Source: Clostridiales bacterium DTU033
GTDB taxonomy: Bacteria; Bacillota; Clostridia; Oscillospirales; Acutalibacteraceae
Direction of reading: 5' to 3'
Assembly: GCA_001513365.1 (NCBI GenBank)
Contig: LFTH01000035.1
Location: 1-34,829 of the forward strand
DNA: 34,829 bases
The position numbers and the translations under genes were made by a program. Every line of letters begins with the position of its first letter. Position 1 is the first letter of the stretch. Below the pieces are notes generated by a model that made no database searches, was not told the origin of the DNA, and saw nothing but the letters and a program-made list of their open reading frames with translations. This document shows positions 31,711 through 34,829 of this stretch, in pieces.

Positions 31711-33234
31711 CTACTTCACATCCCTGCGGCAGAAACTGTCGCGCGCAATCCACATAAAGCACAGCATGTATACCAGCAGTACCGCGATTGAAAACTCAAG
31801 AGTCATTGTAGTGTCCACTACGGTTATCATATCCCTTGACGTCAGGTAATTCGCAAGGTCAACGTTTGAGAACAACAGGAACTTAATTCCGGGGATGATA
31901 AACTGACTTCTTGCGAAAGCAATCAGGGCCATAATTATCTGGCTTCCGAACACCAGCATAAGGGTAACCGCAATTGCAACCGAGCTTCTCTTTGTTACAA
32001 TCGAGAGCATAACAGCCAATGCGCCATAAACCAGTACCGGCAGCAGCATAAGCGCGTATTTAACGGCAATATACAACAGGTACGGCGTCCGGAAGATAAA
32101 CCCGAACATCGCAAATACCTGCATGGCGCCGATACCCTCAAAGGATTCGGGTAACCCGCTTACCAAAAAGGCTATGATAAAGTTTGCGGCGACTGCAATC
32201 ACCATCAGCTCAAACAGCAGGTATATCTTTGCCCAGAACACCTTGCTGCGCCTGTGCGGCGTAATCAAAAGCAGCTTTATGGTGCCGCCCGAATACTCGG
32301 AAGCAAAAACCAGAGCAGAATAGACTATCAGCAGGATGGAAAACAGCACGATTGAATCGCTTGCATTCTCAAGCTGCGCAAGGAAAGAGTCGGATTCAAT
32401 CGGGGGAGTGTCGGTGGCAAGCCGCTTCAAAGAAATATCTATATCCTGCTGAACGGCTCTGCGCATGCTCCCCGTCAGCATTTCGCCATACCTGTTTTCC
32501 CCGCGCAGGAGGCTTAGCTTGTTTTCCTTGATTGATTCAATCTCGCGGCTTTTCCATATCAGGCTAAGACTCATGTCCCCGTGATATAAAAAGTGCATAT
32601 TCTGGGCGGTCGGGACTATGTTCTCCTTCAGGTACGTCTCGTACATCTCGATATTTACCTGTTTTTCTTGCGGGTTGCCCGAATCCATGTAACCGTTTTT
32701 AATGTCTTCAATCTTTAGGTTGACGTAGGCTTTCCAGTCGTTATCTTCCAAAATCCTCTCCAGTCTGTCCAGCCTTTCCGCCCTCTGTTCCTCCGACAGG
32801 TTCAACCCGCCTCCGGCGCCCGGCATCGGCACCCTGTACTCGTATTCGTAAACATCGGAGCCGTTAAACTTGACACCGGGGTCGGTCTGCTGCTGATTTG
32901 ACTTTAAACCAATCAGTTCCACAACAACGTCGGTGCGCCAGTCCTGAGGGGGTATCTCGTTGTCCAGCAAGTATTCGGTCCATTCGATTAACATCTTGGT
33001 GTGCTCATCGTCGGGGTTCTGGTTGAGCTGAGCTTTGTAGCCTTCGAGGCTGTAGCCGTACTGCTCCTGCCACGATGTTTGAATGAAGTTGTAACTTGAA
33101 TAAATCAACTTTGTGAACACCAAATCCAGCAGTGTCATCAGCACTATAATCCCCATTAAAACCCATGTCGAAGGCTTTTTATACGTCTTCAGCCTTTCGT
33201 TTTTTATCAACGCGTAGCGGCTAGTCAACAACAT
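31711..33234 (-). CDS. ABC-2 type transporter permease
   Basis: The 507-residue product has one membrane helix near the N-terminus (about residues 24-44), a large hydrophilic domain of about 240 residues, then six or so closely spaced membrane helices. The conserved stretch FASEYSGGTIKLLLITPHRRSKVFWAKI is typical of ABC-2 exporters. The ATG at 33234 sits inside the end of the ATPase gene behind GGGGGTGG; the track begins 12 codons earlier in that overlap. Substrate cannot be inferred from the sequence. Confidence 0.85.
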   Translation of the reverse strand: MLLTSRYALIKNERLKTYKKPSTWVLMGIIVLMTLLDLVFTKLIYSSYNFIQTSWQEQYGYSLEGYKAQLNQNPDDEHTKMLIEWTEYLLDNEIPPQDWRTDVVVELIGLKSNQQQTDPGVKFNGSDVYEYEYRVPMPGAGGGLNLSEEQRAERLDRLERILEDNDWKAYVNLKIEDIKNGYMDSGNPQEKQVNIEMYETYLKENIVPTAQNMHFLYHGDMSLSLIWKSREIESIKENKLSLLRGENRYGEMLTGSMRRAVQQDIDISLKRLATDTPPIESDSFLAQLENASDSIVLFSILLIVYSALVFASEYSGGTIKLLLITPHRRSKVFWAKIYLLFELMVIAVAANFIIAFLVSGLPESFEGIGAMQVFAMFGFIFRTPYLLYIAVKYALMLLPVLVYGALAVMLSIVTKRSSVAIAVTLMLVFGSQIIMALIAFARSQFIIPGIKFLLFSNVDLANYLTSRDMITVVDTTMTLEFSIAVLLVYMLCFMWIARDSFCRRDVK

Positions 33235-34141
33235 TGCCACCCCCTGTGATTTCCATAAAGATTTGCTCAAGCGAGGTTTCGACAGGGCTCATACCATAAA
33301 TGGTAATTCCGTTCTCAACAAGGCGCCGGTTGAGAATTTCAATCTCGTCCTCGCTGACGTGCAAATCGACATAGTCCTCGCCGATTTCGGATATGCGGTC
33401 GGCCGCATTCTCGCGAAGCAGCGCAACCGCTTTGTCCATCGGGCGGAGCCTGTAACGGTAAAGCCCCCTTGCGGCGTCGTGGGTGAGCTCATCCACTCTG
33501 CCGGTACGCAGAATCCGCCCGTTGTTGATGATGCAGACGGTGTCGCACATCTCCTGCATCTCTTTAAGAATATGGCTGGATACAAAGACTGATATACCTT
33601 CTGTATGGGCGAGATATTTCAAAAGGTCGCGCACTTCTTTGATGCCGGCGGGGTCCAGCCCGTTTGTGGGCTCGTCGAGTATCATTATCTTGGGGTTGTG
33701 GAGCAGCGCCTGCGCAACTCCAATTCTCTGCTTCATGCCCAGAGAATAGCTTTTGAATTTATCCTTGATGCGCTTCTGCATGCCGACAATCCGGACAACC
33801 TCGTCAATCCGCTCTCTCGGCGCGCCGCAAGCCCTTGCATGAATGAGAAGATTGTCATGCCCCGAAAGGTACCCGTACATATCTGGGTTTTCCACAATCC
33901 CGCTGATATATTTCATCGCCTTTTCGAAACCCTTTTCGATGTCGTGGCCCATTATCGTAATCCGCCCGCTGTCAATAGACAGCAGCCCCAAAATCATTTT
34001 TATTGTGGTGGTCTTTCCCGCGCCGTTCGGGCCGAGAAAGCCGAACACCTCCCCTTCCTTGACGGAAAGAGACACGTTATCAATCACCATGCGTTTACCA
34101 AAGGATTTATACACGTTTTCAAGTACCAGAACATCAGCCAT
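33221..34141 (-). CDS. ABC transporter ATP-binding protein
   Basis: The 306-residue ATPase has Walker A (GPNGAGKT, residues 37-44), the signature loop (SLGMKQR, from residue 133), Walker B (IMILDEP, residues 152-158) and an H-loop histidine (His190). The C-terminal extra domain of about 90 residues fits the BcrA/CcmA-type exporter ATPases. GGAGGATG precedes the ATG, lying inside the stop region of the upstream gene. It pairs with the permease whose start overlaps its end by 14 bases. Confidence 0.93.
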   Translation of the reverse strand: MADVLVLENVYKSFGKRMVIDNVSLSVKEGEVFGFLGPNGAGKTTTIKMILGLLSIDSGRITIMGHDIEKGFEKAMKYISGIVENPDMYGYLSGHDNLLIHARACGAPRERIDEVVRIVGMQKRIKDKFKSYSLGMKQRIGVAQALLHNPKIMILDEPTNGLDPAGIKEVRDLLKYLAHTEGISVFVSSHILKEMQEMCDTVCIINNGRILRTGRVDELTHDAARGLYRYRLRPMDKAVALLRENAADRISEIGEDYVDLHVSEDEIEILNRRLVENGITIYGMSPVETSLEQIFMEITGGGNVVD

Positions 34142-34145
34142 TCTT

Positions 34146-34751
34146 TCATCCTCCAGTCGGCCTGCCGATTATTGTATCCCACGCAGCGCTGTCTAACCGG
34201 TAAATCTTCCATTCGCCGTCGGTTTTTTTGAAAAGAATTGAAAGGTAAAAAGTCCGCACTGCGTTATTTGCGTCCTCCAGTTGCTGGGTCGCGTAATTGA
34301 TGTATTTTCCGCTGTAATTATAAGTATAGTTTGCCGACAGTTTTGCGACGTCCTGGTCTATCAGAATTGATTCGTCGCTTTTTCTACCCTTGCCAAGCTC
34401 CGTAATCCGCTCGCCGCTGCTAACCTGCCGCTGGATATTATCCAAAAGCGGCTGAACCGCTCCGTCTATATAGGCGGAATCTTTTACAAAATACTTGGAC
34501 AGCTCTTTTTTGAGTCTTTCCGCCTCCTGATTGAGCGCGTCTTCATTTTTCAGCTGCTCAATCTCCTCACCCGACAGCGCCGAGGTCTGCTCGCTCATCG
34601 AGAGGTATATACCCGCAAGCTGCCGGATTGAATTGCGTTCCGGTATCAGCATAAGCTGGGTTATCAGCACGTAAACCAGAACCGCCGCAAGCAGAACCAG
34701 CGAAAAAAGAAATCCGCGGTTCGCCTGCTTCCAGAAAGGCCTTTTGTTCAT
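34146..34751 (-). CDS. Membrane-anchored protein of unknown function in ABC cassette
   Basis: The 201-residue product has one N-terminal membrane anchor (FLFSLVLLAAVLVYVLITQLML, about residues 14-35), an acidic helical stretch (SALSGEEIEQLKNEDALNQEAERLKKEL) and a C-terminal beta-rich part ending FKKTDGEWKIYRLDSAAWD, which resembles an NTF2-like fold (inference). The ATG at 34751 follows AAAGGAG by eight bases; the tracked GTG at 34757 is too close to it. It ends four bases before the ATPase gene, and could be an accessory or sensing subunit of the exporter. No family is recognised. Confidence 0.72.
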   Translation of the reverse strand: MNKRPFWKQANRGFLFSLVLLAAVLVYVLITQLMLIPERNSIRQLAGIYLSMSEQTSALSGEEIEQLKNEDALNQEAERLKKELSKYFVKDSAYIDGAVQPLLDNIQRQVSSGERITELGKGRKSDESILIDQDVAKLSANYTYNYSGKYINYATQQLEDANNAVRTFYLSILFKKTDGEWKIYRLDSAAWDTIIGRPTGG

Positions 34752-34789
34752 CGGCACAACTCCTTTTCAGATAAGTAAAACTATATGCG

Positions 34790-34818
34790 ATTATAACATA
34801 TTCTGGCACGTTTTGGAA
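34790..34818 (-). promoter_or_regulatory. Promoter of the ABC cassette (extended -10)
   Basis: On the minus strand TGTTATAAT is an extended -10 box (TGn then a perfect TATAAT). The -35, 17 bases upstream, is TTCCAA, a weak match, which extended -10 promoters tolerate. The start point near 34783 would leave about 32 bases before the first gene. Confidence 0.7.
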
Positions 34819-34829
34819 CACAGTTTGCT

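Noticed and set aside
1-34829. CRISPR arrays, insertion sequences, prophage genes, rRNA
   Set aside because: No regularly spaced repeats, transposase or integrase motifs, terminal inverted repeats or rRNA sequence were seen on reading either strand.

Overview
The window looks like a chromosomal segment from a motile member of the Clostridia (Bacillota). The reasons are the Bacillus/Clostridium-type gene order flgB-flgC-fliE-fliF-fliG-fliH-fliI-fliJ-fliK-flgD-TIGR02530-flgE-fliM-fliY-fliO-fliP-fliQ-fliR-flhB-flhA, a CheC-FliN fused FliY, FliW-CsrA, TrmK, TmcAL, strong AGGAGG-type ribosome sites with some GTG/TTG starts, and sigma-A promoters close to the Gram-positive consensus. I cannot name the genus from sequence alone.

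Region 1 (about 1-23,560, minus strand) is one uninterrupted flagellar super-operon of 29 genes. It reads leftward from a near-consensus sigma-A promoter at 23,522-23,550. First come the rod, MS-ring, C-ring and export ATPase genes (flgB to fliJ), then hook assembly (fliK, flgD, TIGR02530, flgE), switch (fliM, fliY) and export gate (fliO to flhA). Then come sigma-28 (fliA) and two rod/hook-type proteins (flhO/flhP class). A sigma-28-type promoter at 4,197-4,223 starts the late block flgM-flgN-flgK-flgL-fliW-csrA, which ends in two tandem hairpins at the left edge. Genes usually found inside this cluster in relatives are missing: flbD/swrD, motA, motB and fliL between flgE and fliM; cheY between fliY and fliO; flhF, flhG and the che genes between flhA and fliA.

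Region 2 (23,426-26,591) is a divergent control region followed by a plus-strand late operon, fliD-fliS-(FlgN/FliT-like), driven by a second sigma-28-type promoter. It closes with a strong bidirectional terminator.

Region 3 (26,607-28,013, minus) is housekeeping: a DUF1858 CxxC protein and trmK from one sigma-A promoter, then tRNA-Ser(GGA) with its own promoter and terminator.

Region 4 (28,230-31,672, plus) holds metA (homoserine O-acetyltransferase type), tmcAL, and a DUF3810 membrane metallopeptidase-like gene. Region 5 (31,711-34,818, minus) is a three-gene ABC export cassette: membrane-anchored unknown protein, ATPase, ABC-2 permease.

Together regions 1 and 2 give a three-tier logic: sigma-A starts the hook-basal-body operon that encodes FliA; FliA then fires flgM and fliD; FlgM holds FliA in check until hook completion; FliW/CsrA then set translation of late genes, probably flagellin lying just outside the left edge. 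No mobile elements, CRISPR arrays or rRNA genes are seen. The most interesting features are control structures: operator-like direct repeats around the -35 of the fla promoter, hairpins on both sides of the hook gene, and an RNA hairpin that appears to bridge an over-long SD-to-AUG gap in front of fliJ.
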